Shown piece by piece: positions 24,509-34,582 of a DNA stretch of 64,000 nucleotides. Position 1 is the stretch's first letter; each line of letters opens with the position of its first letter. Under the pieces are notes generated by a model. The model made no database searches. It was not told the origin of the DNA and was given only the letters and a program-made list of their open reading frames with translations. Made by a program: the position numbers and the translations under genes. This stretch comes from Myrmaecium sp. VS I D KN 1 (taxonomy: Eukaryota; Ascomycota; Dothideomycetes; Valsariales; Valsariaceae), in the NCBI GenBank assembly GCA_019775845.1, contig JADQAV010000041.1, forward strand, positions 124,001 to 188,000. The letters are read 5' to 3'.

Positions 24509-26189
24509 CTACAGCTCCGCCATCCCCCTCGTCATCCCCTCCACGCCCTTATCCACCCGACCAGGGACCTTCTCCCACGCCTCCTCGAACCCCGCACTGC
24601 GCACCCACCTCGGCTCCTCCTCTCCCAGATTCTGCACGCTGTCCAGCGTTAGCAACGCCGCCCTCCTCCACCACTCCGGCGGCTGCAAGTCCCGTTCCTC
24701 GCCGCAGATGCGCTCCCCCGCCGCCAGCGCGCGGATCGCCTTCGCCGAATGCCCGTCGTCCTCCACCCGCACGACCTGCGCGATGATGTCGCTCCACAGC
24801 GCATTTACGCCCTCGATCTCCCGCTTCTCGGTCGCCGAATCCCGCCGTCCTGCAGAGGTATATGATGGCGGCAGCGAATACGTCCAGACCTCCTCCGGCA
24901 GGAGCTTTGGCGCCCCGCGAGAGGCGTACAGCGCCAGGTCCGTCCGGGCCTTGAACTCGAGCAGCCGCGCCTTTGCCTCGAGGCTGAGGAAGTCGGCCCG
25001 CCCGAAGGCCGGGAAGAAGATGGAGGCGTTCAGGGAGTGCATGTGGAAGAAGTCGATCTTCTGCCGCTTGGTTCGGCTCGGGTGCTGAGAGAGCAGGGTG
25101 AAGTAGGCGGCGGCGTTCATCATCTCCGCCGTCTTGGCCTGGATGTCTGCCGCCGTGGGCTGGACCCGGAATTGCGAGATGAGGTCAAGGATCTCCTGTT
25201 TCGCTCGGACGAGCAGACCGTCCCGAATCTTGTTAGCGTCGTCCCAGTGGGCGGCAGTCCTGATTTTGTCGTTGGTGTGGATCTGTTGGAGGAGAGACAG
25301 GAGTGATGTGGATTTGGTCTCAGTCTTTGCACTTTCGTGGGCCAGTTTCTCCGCACCAAGAAGGAAGGCACCATTCCAGGCATCATGAACGGCGGCTTGG
25401 GCAAGGGCTTCGGCGATGATAGCTGGTTGACGGAACTCAATGCCAAATCCCAAGTGGATGATCGGATGCAGAAAACCTATGACGGAAGATTCAGCGGTGG
25501 ATTCTTGAAAGGGGTCTGAAGGGTATGTACATACCTGCGTACATCCTCACGAGTAGTGCCTCAGCTCTTACGTCTCCGCCGCAGAGATATTCCTTCACAA
25601 CCTGTTCCCAGCCTTTCTGTTCCATCTCTTCTTGGAAGAACACGAGGTAGTCATGGTAGTACTTTTCCTTGCCCAAGAACTCCATGAAGTCCTTAGGGTC
25701 GTGCATCTTCTGCACTATCTTCTCCTCGAGGGCGACTGGGGGCCGTTGGTACGACTTGTTATTGTCATAGTGCTTCTGAAGCAGGTCAGGTGTAGCACCC
25801 AAAGCATACAGACTGAGAAGGTGGTGAACGATGTGGTTCTGCGTATGTCAGTGAGCACATGCTCCCGACTGCAAATAGATGGGGTTTGAACCGACATGGA
25901 AGCCAGATTGGTTGAAGAAAATATGGAACTTCTCGTGGTTTTCTTGCAAGAGCTCGGATGCCTTGTCCGCGGACTCCTGCGTTCGCTCCTTAACGGCGAA
26001 CACTGGTTCGTCCGAAAGTGATAGCTTGATCTTAGTTGGCGTCGCCATGGCTCGCTCGGTTATGAAAGGTAAGGAGACCGAGACACTTCTCTTTGCAATT
26101 CGTGGGATTGACGGGTTCAATGTTGAGGAAAGTATAGAGGAAGCTGCTATGGGGGAGGCGATTGTGACTTTCCGCGAGAGCCGCAGCAT
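24509..26189 (-). CDS. Questin-oxidase-like (DUF4243) protein
   Basis: Exons 26048-25896 (or from 26189), 25838-25535 and 25476-24509; 474 aa from the ATG at 26048, 521 aa from the ATG at 26189. The family includes GedK (questin oxidase) and AflY-like proteins that carry out Baeyer-Villiger-like ring opening of anthraquinones. Typical segments: FHIFFNQSGFHNHIVHHLL across intron 1, LYALGATPDLLQKHY, KYYHDYLVFF, and GFLHPIIHLGFGIEF across intron 2. The His-rich pieces could bind a metal or cofactor. No PKS is nearby, so the substrate is unknown; many fungi have stand-alone copies. The 47-residue N-terminal extension is open, rich in Arg, Ser and Ile and looks like a mitochondrial leader; the ATG at 26048 has the better start context. 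Intron 1 uses the weak donor GTCGGT. Confidence 0.85.
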
Positions 26190-27321
26190 TATATCGGTGA
26201 CTTGAGGAGGGGAACTGACGAGGATGATGAATAATGCGGAAACGGCATTGGCAGGCTAGGTCCAAGGCTACACCGGAAAAGTCATGGCCCAGCCAACGTC
26301 TTGTCGACCTTTCTCCCATAAGAAAACCTAGGGTTAAAGGCCATTTTTAACGGCTATAGAGTATCTGGATTAAATAATAATAGAATTTATATTAATCTAG
26401 TTATCTCTAAAAAAATCTAGTTATCTTATAGCGTGCTATTAATTACTTATTATTAGGGATATATTATTTCGCGGGGCCACGACTTTTCCGGTGTAGCCTT
26501 GGTCCGGGGGAAGGAGCGCATAGCGAGTCAGGGTCCCGCTCCTGACGTAACGATCAAGCAATGCTCTCCGCTCCCCGCATCTCGCGTATTTGCGGCCTTC
26601 CGCCAATCCCGACGTCCGAGGTTCTGACTGACCGTGAATCAACCACCGTCTCGGCCGAATGATCTCGCCTGCACATGTTGCGGGGTCGATACTCACTGGT
26701 TGAATGGATGTGTTTCCGGTCTGTCTATAGGTACATAGTAAGTACCTAGACCAAAAGTAAGGATCGACAGTAACGCTACCAAACAAGCTTATCGTGAGAA
26801 ATGCGGGGGATCGACAGCTAACCCAATATGGTAATCACACCATTCACTAAGCAGCATCATGGCGGCCTCAAGCATAATGCGAAAGATCACGCTCACTCCA
26901 GCTATGGCGGTGGATGCCACATACCTACGGCTGTGCCAGGGAGACTGTATATTTGTATAAGTAGATAGTGTAGAAGCCCGGCAGTTCCGCAATCCGCACG
27001 CCGTGCTATATATGTACTTGCTCCGATCAGTTCGGCAAGGCCAGTATATCTACGCGGGAAATGAAGATGAATCATACCCAGGGAAGACAGGGCAAGCGAG
27101 GTTCACTGAAAACGAGCCTGCTTGTGAGGGCTCAGGAACATGCCGTCGCATTAATGTAATGGTCAATAGGATAGTACTGCCCCGGATAGTGATGCCCCAA
27201 CTATACTAACTAGTATGCAGCCTGCATAGCCGCATGTTCAACCTATGGCATGTGCGAATGGTCAGAAGCCATAAGAATATAACATCTTCCAGCCATCTCA
27301 TCCCGCTCGCCGCTGCGACTT
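26190..27321. other. Intergenic with MITE-like element
   Basis: 1.1 kb without a supported gene. It contains the AT-rich inverted-repeat element at 26259-26505 and, beyond it, unremarkable sequence up to the 3' end of SGT1. Confidence 0.55.
26259..26505. mobile_element. Short inverted-repeat element, MITE-like
   Basis: About 247 bp with terminal inverted repeats. CCAAGGCTACACCGGAAAAG (from 26262) recurs inverted near 26483-26502, and similarity extends to about 32 bp with two mismatches. The interior is strikingly AT-rich compared with the surroundings and contains CTAGTTATCT twice, at about 26397 and 26417. No open frame. No clear target duplication was found, so the exact ends and superfamily are uncertain. 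The AT-rich core could reflect an old RIP-mutated copy, which is inference. It lies about 70 bp upstream of the upstream ATG of the questin-oxidase-like gene. Confidence 0.6.
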
Positions 27322-28578
27322 CTACTCTCCCCACTTCTTCGCAACCATGCCGTCGGGCGGGCTCGTTTCCACCTTCCCCTTGCTCACTTCAGCCCAATTA
27401 GTGCTCAGCGCAGTCCCGTTGCTTTCCTGATAGCTCTTCATCATCGCGCGACGGGTGTCCGGGTCAGCACTGGCGTACAGCTTCTTGAAGAAAGCATTGG
27501 CTGGGTCGCCACCGTCATCGTCAAGGTCGTCAAAATCATCGTCATCGTCGCCGTCTTTCTTGGGCTTCTTGGTGAGATCCTGGGCAAGCTTGTCCCAATC
27601 TTTCGGACCGCTGCGTGAGGAAGTCGGGTATGACGGCGCCCCAGTGTTAGTCTGAGACGTCAGGACCGCCTGGGGGATCGTGGGCTTTGCAGAACCGTCT
27701 TCAGCGGTGACTTCCGCCGGGTCGCCCTCCAAAGAGCGCCACTTTACTCCCGGTGTCTTTTTTCTCAATATTATCTCAACCTTGTTCGGCGTGATTATGT
27801 ATGAGGATTCGCTCTTGTTGATACTCGCAAACAGAGGTTCGAGAGAGAAATCATAAGTGGAGGATGATTGGGTTGGGAAGGAGATAGTAAGCTGCAGGAT
27901 GTTAGCCGTGGCCTGCCCGACGAAGGACGTGACTTTGTGAGCGAAATGACTTACTGAGCGTTCTTGGATGTCAATATTCGCCTTGTCCTTCGGTACGCCT
28001 TTTGCGAGTAGAGTGAAGTAGACGTTCACGTTGTTTTGATACCAGTCATGTTTGATCTTGTCCGGCGGTGTCTGCATCACCTCCTTATTGGCCGTCTTCT
28101 GGGAGCTCTTGCTGGAGGCGGCACTTCTAGAATTGCTCTCTGCGGTAGGGATCTCGATGTCTGGTACCTCCTGAACCGTCACGTTCGCCCTCTCATCCCC
28201 TTCCTCCAAGGAAGCCAGCTTGTCTTCGACCTTCTTTTCCCAGATCGGCAGACTCTTTTCCTGCGCATCCCTCCATCTCACTATATCGAGGATGAATTTG
28301 GCATCCCCATATCTCTCAAGCAGGTAAAGTGCAATGGCTCTGCGAAGCTGAGCTTGCGTGATCACCTCTCGCTTGCCCCGCTCGACGCCGAGCACTACCG
28401 CTACCTCGGCATCTCTCAGTGCCGGTTCGTATTGAGATGCACGCTGGTAAGCTGTAGACCGTTTGACATAGTAATCGGGTGACCGCGGGTGTTCTGCCAG
28501 AGCTCGTGTATAATCGTCTATAGCTTCGTCGTACTTGCCCGCACTCAGTGCGGCAGCCCCGCGTGCAGCGTGTTCCAT
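27322..28578 (-). CDS. SGT1: Sgt1 co-chaperone (TPR-CS-SGS)
   Basis: Exons 28578-27955 and 27891-27322, 397 aa. Hsp90 co-chaperone that links to Skp1 for kinetochore and SCF ubiquitin-ligase assembly. The TPR region (residues 1-105) starts MEHAARGAAALSAGKYDEAI and includes YYVKRSTAYQR. After a Ser-rich linker comes the CS domain (about 175-270): IKHDWYQNNVNVYFTLLAKGV, then LTISFPTQSSSTYDF, then NKVEIILRKKTPGVKW. The C-terminal SGS domain includes WDKLAQDLTKKPKK, an Asp-rich run, ANAFFKKLYASADPDTRRAMMKSYQESNGTALSTNW and the GMVAKKWGE end. The 63-nt intron falls inside the CS domain and is itself open in frame. Divergent from the Prp3-C-like gene. Confidence 0.95.
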   Translation of the reverse strand: MEHAARGAAALSAGKYDEAIDDYTRALAEHPRSPDYYVKRSTAYQRASQYEPALRDAEVAVVLGVERGKREVITQAQLRRAIALYLLERYGDAKFILDIVRWRDAQEKSLPIWEKKVEDKLASLEEGDERANVTVQEVPDIEIPTAESNSRSAASSKSSQKTANKEVMQTPPDKIKHDWYQNNVNVYFTLLAKGVPKDKANIDIQERSVSHFAHKVTSFVGQATANILQLTISFPTQSSSTYDFSLEPLFASINKSESSYIITPNKVEIILRKKTPGVKWRSLEGDPAEVTAEDGSAKPTIPQAVLTSQTNTGAPSYPTSSRSGPKDWDKLAQDLTKKPKKDGDDDDDFDDLDDDGGDPANAFFKKLYASADPDTRRAMMKSYQESNGTALSTNWAEVSKGKVETSPPDGMVAKKWGE

Positions 28579-28901
28579 CGCGAAGCGTTCTGCTCGTGGG
28601 AGTTAAGGCGGTTCTCCGAAGAGTTAAGATAAAGGAAATCTGTGCTAGCGATTCTCCAGAAAGTATGAGAGTGTATCGTCGAAGTTCATGCAGAGTTGTT
28701 GTTTGGTACAGGTCTTGGAGCTTGATGTTCTCGAAGTTTCAAAGGGAAGCTGGACCCTTGATAACTGGAGGTGCACGGAAGGCGCGTGGGGCGGATCACA
28801 ACGTCACCGAGAAATTCCAGCGACGACCCCATGCTTTCCCCACGGACGCCCTAATTCACTCTCCTAAGTAACTACGAAACTACCTTGATGTGCAATCGCG
28901 T
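28579..28901. promoter_or_regulatory. Bidirectional promoter SGT1 / Prp3-C-like gene
   Basis: 323 bp between divergent start codons. No individual site claimed. Confidence 0.45.
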
Positions 28902-29359
28902 ATGAATCCGCCTGCTGTATTGTACCATGCCTTGATCCGAACCCACCACATCACCTCGCGAAAGAAGGTGTCGCACTTGAAAAAGGCTGCGCAGAAGTAT
29001 TCATGCTATGTGCTTCTACGGAGCGGTGGGTCTCCTGGCATCATGTATTGCGAGGGTAATGAGGACGGGGTAAAATCATGGGTCTCCGCTGTGCAGGTAC
29101 GTGATATGTAGCTAGGATGCGGTGTTGATGGAAGAGCGCAGTGTTCCTGATGACCATGCAGAAATTACGCTACAAGGATTACCAATTGGCCGCCCGCCCA
29201 GCTGCTTTAGAGGTAGAAAAGGCAGGAAACGTATCTAGGCCCTCCAGTCCAGGTGTCCGTGAGGTGGCGACTGTGAAGGAGTTCAGCTCTGAAATGGAGC
29301 GGTTCGGTGTCCTGGAATGGTGGAGGAAAGGTATGGGTTATACGGGCGAGAGCATGTAA
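28902..29359 (+). CDS. Small protein with Prp3 C-terminal (DUF1115) domain
   Basis: Exons 28902-29096 and 29162-29359, 130 aa. Almost the whole protein is one domain of the DUF1115/Prp3_C type: RTHHITSRKKVSHLKKAAQ, then GGSPGIMYCEGNEDGVKSWVSAVQ, then KLRYKDYQLAARP. In larger proteins this domain is the C-terminal part of splicing factor Prp3 (a U4/U6-binding fold) or of RWDD2-type proteins. Here neither the Prp3 N-terminal region nor an RWD domain precedes it. Role unknown. Ends EWWRKGMGYTGESM then a stop. The gene is too short to be well seen as single open frames; the two exons join in phase 0. Confidence 0.75.
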
Positions 29360-30016
29360 GCCAGAGATACTCCATGCATGGGGAGCAACAGTGGCAATTG
29401 TGAAGAAGAGGTGTCGTAAACATAATGGATTCTGGCTTGAGCCATTTGCATCTCTTGCCTTTGAAGGCGTTCCTATGAACCGATCCATGAGAGCTGTCTC
29501 AATCTTCCCAAAGCCAACTCTCCCCTTACACCGATCATACTCATACGACAACAGCCCAGCCGAGCGTACATGCTGTCGTCTTGTCTGTTTGATGCAGACT
29601 TGCCTGCATCTACCCTTCAGGTGGCTGTCTTCCAATTTCGAATGGAAGAAATCAGTAGCAACTCGGCCTCAGCGCTCGAAAGATGGGCACGGCTAGAGGG
29701 CATCTATCGCTAAGCGCAGTGTTCCCAGCCTAGGCGGAGTCGGGAAGCCTAAGATGAAGCCCATGACAGTCCCCAACAATGCCAAAAAAAGGGGACTGCG
29801 GATTTGGCGCTGGATTTGCAGGTTACTCGTTTTGACAGCCTCGGGTCTTAGGGTACTGTCTAAGTCTCGAAGTTGGTCTGCTCAAATCGATGAAGACCCT
29901 TGGAGACTGAGGTTCCACGATTGGGAGCATTTCCAGGAGGTCAGCCATCACAGTGGCGTAACTCTCGATGTACACCCCCATAAGTAGCTGACAAACTCGT
30001 CTCGAACGTGTGCTCA
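29360..30016. other. Intergenic, convergent 3' ends
   Basis: 657 bp between the 3' ends of the Prp3-C-like and SEN2 genes. The open frames on both strands show no family resemblance. Confidence 0.5.
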
Positions 30017-31393
30017 TTAGTCGCGATTGCGGTTGGCCGCCCATCTCCGCAGAATGAATTCCCGAACCTTGTAGCTCTTCAGCATGGCTCCAATGTTCAG
30101 CGACTTTTCGTCCTGTGCGAATGGTGGGGGAATCTCCACGTAAACCAATACCAATGTCTTCAACACATGGTTCTGCACACGGTTAACACAGTGTAACCAC
30201 CACCAGTCCTTACGCTCCTTCTTCGCTGTCTGCGCAGCGAGTTCGGGAGTAGCGGTCCAGTACGGGTGTTGGTATGATGGCATGATCATGATAGCGAATT
30301 CTGCATGCGAGAATACAGGCCCACGGTTGTAGAGTAGATAATCGACGGAAAATTTGATCCCAGGCCTGACAACCCAGCCGAGTGACCGGAAGTGATGATA
30401 TACGACGTAACGAAGAAGGAAAGCGTTGTCAGGCTGAAGAGCGGCCAGCTCACTGGGAGGAAATGTTGAGTTTTGACAGAAGAGTTGAAGAAGCTCTTGG
30501 GCAGAAAGAATCGTTGTCGAATCCTGTAGGTATACATCTAGCGCACCAAGTCCATAAACAAGGAAGAAGGTTTCCTCAGGCGTCAACTGAAGATGCTCTT
30601 GGTTTTCCAGTTCCTCGGAAGGCTCTGGTTCTGTTTTCGGGGATATTTCGTGCACTTCTTCGGAGAATGCCACTTTTGATATTGGGCCCGTAGGTCTGCT
30701 CCCGGCTGGTAATGTGGTCTCGTCAGGCATACCCACCGATTCTGCTACATCCGCTGCTTCGTTGCCCGCATCTTCAAGTATCAATTCCCCAGCAACGTCG
30801 GCCTTTGCCGCCTCAATCTGCACAGCGGCATCCACATCCTCCTGCGTGGCACTGTCCTTCAGTTTGCCTTCTCTTCTAAGTTGCTCTTCAATGGCTTCTC
30901 TTTCTGCCCTGGCACGATCCAGCTTGAACTGCCGCCTTGCCTGCCGTCGTTTTGCTGTAGCCTCCTCGCTAGTCTGTGAAGCCACCAAGCCCCTCCTTCT
31001 CTTCTCACGATCTAGCCAACTTGGCTCACTTCGGCTGAGCGATCCTTTCCCAAAAAAACCCTGCTCCCACAAAGCGCGGACGCTTTTCGGATCTACAACA
31101 TGTACGGATTGGGTCTCGGACGAAAAGTATGCCTGGAGGAGCTTTTCCGGATGCGAGGAAGGGCCGGAGAAGAACTGGGAGATGATGATATAGGCGACTC
31201 GGAGGAGAGAGAGCGGATTGTGAGGTATGAAGGTAGGTAACGGATATACCTCTAGCGGCAGTGGTTTCGCATGGATGACATGGTACTTGGGCTTCCCCGG
31301 CTTTGCCCTTCCCTGAGGAGCGGGAGCCTGGGAAGCGGTCGCGTCTGCGGGAGCATTGCTTTTCGCAACCGGAACATCACCGGAATCCGCCAT
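30017..31393 (-). CDS. SEN2: tRNA-splicing endonuclease subunit Sen2
   Basis: Single exon, 458 aa. Catalytic subunit that cuts the 5' splice site of intron-containing pre-tRNAs in the Sen2-Sen15-Sen34-Sen54 complex. N-terminal part: PLPTFIPHNPLSLLRVAYIII and LWEQGFFGKGSLSRSEPSWL, typical for Sen2. A charged, low-complexity linker (about residues 130-270) follows. The C-terminal endonuclease domain shows ETFFLVYGLGAL, HHFRSLGWVVRPGIKFSVDYLLY, and the catalytic triad: Tyr in YNRGPVFSHAEFA, His in the same segment, and Lys in HVLKTLVLVYVEIP. Start at 31393 (MADSGD) chosen over an ATG 39 nt upstream, within the 197-bp promoter shared with the scramblase gene. Confidence 0.93.
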   Translation of the reverse strand: MADSGDVPVAKSNAPADATASQAPAPQGRAKPGKPKYHVIHAKPLPLEVYPLPTFIPHNPLSLLRVAYIIISQFFSGPSSHPEKLLQAYFSSETQSVHVVDPKSVRALWEQGFFGKGSLSRSEPSWLDREKRRRGLVASQTSEEATAKRRQARRQFKLDRARAEREAIEEQLRREGKLKDSATQEDVDAAVQIEAAKADVAGELILEDAGNEAADVAESVGMPDETTLPAGSRPTGPISKVAFSEEVHEISPKTEPEPSEELENQEHLQLTPEETFFLVYGLGALDVYLQDSTTILSAQELLQLFCQNSTFPPSELAALQPDNAFLLRYVVYHHFRSLGWVVRPGIKFSVDYLLYNRGPVFSHAEFAIMIMPSYQHPYWTATPELAAQTAKKERKDWWWLHCVNRVQNHVLKTLVLVYVEIPPPFAQDEKSLNIGAMLKSYKVREFILRRWAANRNRD

Positions 31394-31590
31394 ATCTGCT
31401 GTCAAGAAGGGTCGGATGTCAGAAGTTGCCAAGCTGAATCACTCAAGAGTCGAAGTTTGCGGAGAAAATCTCCTGCGGCAACTTATCGATAACGGATGAC
31501 TAGCGCAGGGTACACTATTAGTGCTATAATACTCTCAGAGGATCGTCATTCCATCATCTTCCCCAGCATCTCCTTGTACAAGATCGCAAC
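31394..31590. promoter_or_regulatory. Compact bidirectional promoter SEN2 / scramblase
   Basis: Only 197 bp separate the two divergent start codons, the shortest such spacing in the window, so the genes must share core promoter space. Confidence 0.55.
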
Positions 31591-33343
31591 ATGTCAGCAA
31601 TGTCGAGGGGGTTATTCCGCTGGGCCTTGCAAGCCCCCAAGGCTCGGGCTCTCTCCACGAAGGCGCGACCGCCTCTTTCAACGTCAGTCAAGAATACTTC
31701 CAAACCATTTCTCAGGAAACCGTCTCCTCTTCCGCGTAAGCCTTCGAAACCTTCAAATACTCGTCCGGAGCAACCGCAACATGAGCCTTCGAGAGTAGAG
31801 GCTGTATCAACAGCCCTGCAGCAAGCCAGTGAGAACAATGAAAACAGTCTTTTGGCCCCAGTGTATATGCCCGAGGATCCGAATGGGGTTCTGAAAGAAA
31901 ATCACCCGGCTATGAACTTGCTTAACAACTCCACCATAGTTGTACAGAGGCAGCTGGAGATGATGAACGTCCTCTTGGGATTTGAACAGGCGAACAGATA
32001 TGTTATAATGGATCCCAACGGCAATCACATTGGATACCTCGCCGAGCAAGAGCATGGACTAGGGAGTACCCTTGCCCGTCAGATGCTGCGCACTCATCGG
32101 AGTTTTATTACTTATGTCTTCGATAGGAACCAGCAGGAAGTGCTGAGGGTACGTCAGGCCGCGAAGGAATCCATCTTGGTACTTGCTAACATCCTTCTAG
32201 TTTCACAGGCCTTTTAGCTGGATCTCTTCGCGCATCCGGGTATATGATGCTGTCAGTGGAGGCTCTTATACCCCTGTATCATCCACTGCCTTGCAAGACA
32301 CTGTTCCTGGCGTCACACCCACCCAGATATCCTCTCTTCCGCTATCTTCCATGCGTATCGTCGGCGAAGCGCATCAGCAATGGGCACCATTGCGACGAAA
32401 GTACAATATGTTTCTGGCGAGAGATCCCTCCATTCTTGACGAAAACAACATGAATGCTCCCAGGATTACCTCAGGAGATCTCCCTTTATCAAGCTCCAAG
32501 GCTCTGCAACCCATCGACGCTAGCACAGATAGCCGCGAGGTGGCGTTCAGACAGTTCGCCTATGTCAATGAACCCTTCCTGAGCTGGGACTTTACCCTGA
32601 GAGCCGAGGACGACAGAGTCTTAGGGACCGTCAACAGGAACTTCGCCGGCTTTGCAAGGGAGATATTCACGGATACGGGAGTCTATGCGCTCCGCATGGA
32701 CTCCGCATCTGCGACGGAAGAATCGCGCCCTATTCTCACTCACTCAGCCGAACAAGGCAAACATACACCGGATCACCCGCATTTGGGCATGACCCTTGAT
32801 CAGCGCGCGGTCATGCTTGCAACCGCGGTGAGCATTGATTTCGATTATTTTAGCCGGCATTCAGGTTCAGGTGTAGGGTTTTTCCCGATCTGGTTCCCCA
32901 TGGGTGGAGAGGCGGCAGGTGCCGGTGGCGCTGCCGGAGCTGGTGCGGCAGAAGTTGGTGCGGTCGGTACTGGAGAAGCTGCTGGAGCTCTCGGAGGCGC
33001 TGCCCGTGGTGTTGGTGCCGCGGGAGCTGCAGAGACTGTGGCGGGCGCTGTGGGGGGTGCCGGCACCATAGCTGGGTATGAGGCTATGCAGAGAGCCAGA
33101 GGGCAAGGGCAACAGCCAGTGGATGATGCAAGTCCGCAGTCCTGGGATCCCTATGATACACAGAATGGACAGACACCTGGCCAGTCGCAACCAAGCAACG
33201 ATGTATGGGGAGAGCAGGATCCCTGGGGCCGTGATGACCAAGACCCTTGGAGCCAAGGAGGTGGCGAAGACTCTGGTAGTGATGGAGGGGGAGGGGGAGA
33301 AGGCGGCGGAGGTGGGAGCGACTGGTTCTCAGACTTCTTCTAG
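31591..33343 (+). CDS. Phospholipid scramblase family protein (Aim25-like)
   Basis: Exons 31591-32148 and 32201-33343, 566 aa. The N-terminus (MSAMSRGLFRWALQAPKAR) is basic and suits a mitochondrial leader, as for the yeast homologue Aim25. The scramblase domain spans about residues 85-420: NNSTIVVQRQLEMMNVLLGFEQANRY, MDPNGNHIGYLAEQEHG, RSFITYVFDRNQQEVLRFHRPFSWI (across the intron), NEPFLSWDFTLRAEDDRVLG and FAGFAREIFTDTGVYALRMD. A hydrophobic segment with Gly follows, then a long Gly/Ala repeat and an acidic Gly/Ser/Trp-rich tail (about 420-566) that is not part of the conserved domain. Scramblase activity for fungal members is not proven; the family assignment is clear. Confidence 0.9.
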
Positions 33344-33707
33344 TCGTTGATCCCTCTTCTTTGTCGAGGAGGAGCGTGCAACAGAGTGACTGATGCAGCT
33401 GTCTTAGCTTTATGCTGTCCCCAGTGGCTGAACTCAGATACCCGCAATATACAAGCATTATATATCTCTCTGCTGTATGGACTTGGCTCTGCTAGTCTCC
33501 TGGCCCCTTTCTTTTTACAAGCCTTGATTTGATGATCCTTTCCTTTCTACCGATTCAAATGCCCTCTGGTTTGGTGGGTGACCTGCCCAAGGCTACCACG
33601 TGACAGGGTCTGAATTCTTATTGCCAAGCATCTCACTCCTCCGACGGAAACCTCAACCCAAGCGCACTCCGACCATCTCGTCGGAAACATCGCGCTTTCA
33701 CACCGAC
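33344..33707. promoter_or_regulatory. Upstream region of bL27m with CACGTGAC site
   Basis: 364 bp between two genes in tandem. CACGTGAC at 33597-33604, 104 bp before the bL27m start codon, is the bHLH (Cbf1/E-box) type of site; its use is inference. Confidence 0.4.
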
Positions 33708-34582
33708 ATGCTTCTCCCAAGAATATTTGCGCCCGCAAGGGCTGCAATCTCCACGGCCAGGTGCGCCTGCAGCCCATCGTCCTCGACGACTCTCGATCTT
33801 CTTCGTTCCCTCAACCGCTCCTCCGCCTCCCCGATCCTCACCTCCGTCCGCTATGCCACCCATCAGTCTGAAGGAAGAGCCAACGGTGCTAAAGATGGCG
33901 CGGGAAAGCGATTGGGTGCAAAGAAGACAGCTGGTATGTCGCACTCAACCTAAACCAGACCTATCCACAGGACACACGCGGCTGCAGTCAAGGTCAAATC
34001 GACGTCCTCAGTGTAGAAGGCTAACACAGATCCCGTTCTGCAGAGGAATATGTCATTCCCGGCAACATCATCTTCAAGCAGCGCGGCACGCTATGGTTCC
34101 CGGGCGAGAACTGCGACATCGGTCGTGACCACACCATCTTCGCGACGCAGGCCGGCTATGTGAAGTTCTACCGAGATCCTCTCAAGCACCCGAAAAGGCG
34201 ATACATCGGTGTTGTCTTCAACCGCACCGATACCCTTCCCTACCCGCCCCACGCTGCCCGTAAGCGGCGCCTCGGCATGATTACCACGCCAATGAAGGAT
34301 GCTTCGGAGACCGCGGCCACCCCATCGCCAGCGCAGGCCACTACGGTGTCAATTCCTATGAGAGGGAAGAAGGCGGAGAAGTCCGGAAGAGTGAAGGAAC
34401 TGACGATGCGGCCTGGTTATGCTTACCGCGAGGCGAACTGGCAAATCGGTCGTGCTGCGGAGCGGGCTGGAATCAAGGTCAAGGAGTACCAGCCTGGTGA
34501 CCGATTCCTGGCCTGGAGGAAGAGAGCGGCAAGAGCGAAGAAGAACGCCGAGAGGAAGGCTATTCGGAAGGGGAAGAAATAG
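33708..34582 (+). CDS. Mitochondrial large-subunit ribosomal protein bL27m
   Basis: Exons 33708-33933 and 34044-34582, 254 aa. Component of the mitochondrial 54S subunit near the peptidyl-transferase centre (yeast Mrp7). The first about 47 residues form a basic, Ser-rich presequence. The bL27 signature begins at [26 protein letters not shown] and continues after the intron with [41 protein letters not shown] and [15 protein letters not shown]. Bacterial bL27 usually reads AGEYV where this model has AEEYV; the junction is phase 1 with a clear GTATGT donor. The fungal-type C-terminal extension of about 110 residues ends in a Lys/Arg-rich tail. Confidence 0.95.

Noticed and set aside
22385-26189. 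Secondary-metabolite cluster (monooxygenase plus questin-oxidase-like plus nearby CoA-transferase)
   Set aside because: No PKS, NRPS, terpene synthase, prenyltransferase or pathway-type regulator nearby; the genes are mixed with SRP54, SGT1 and SEN2.
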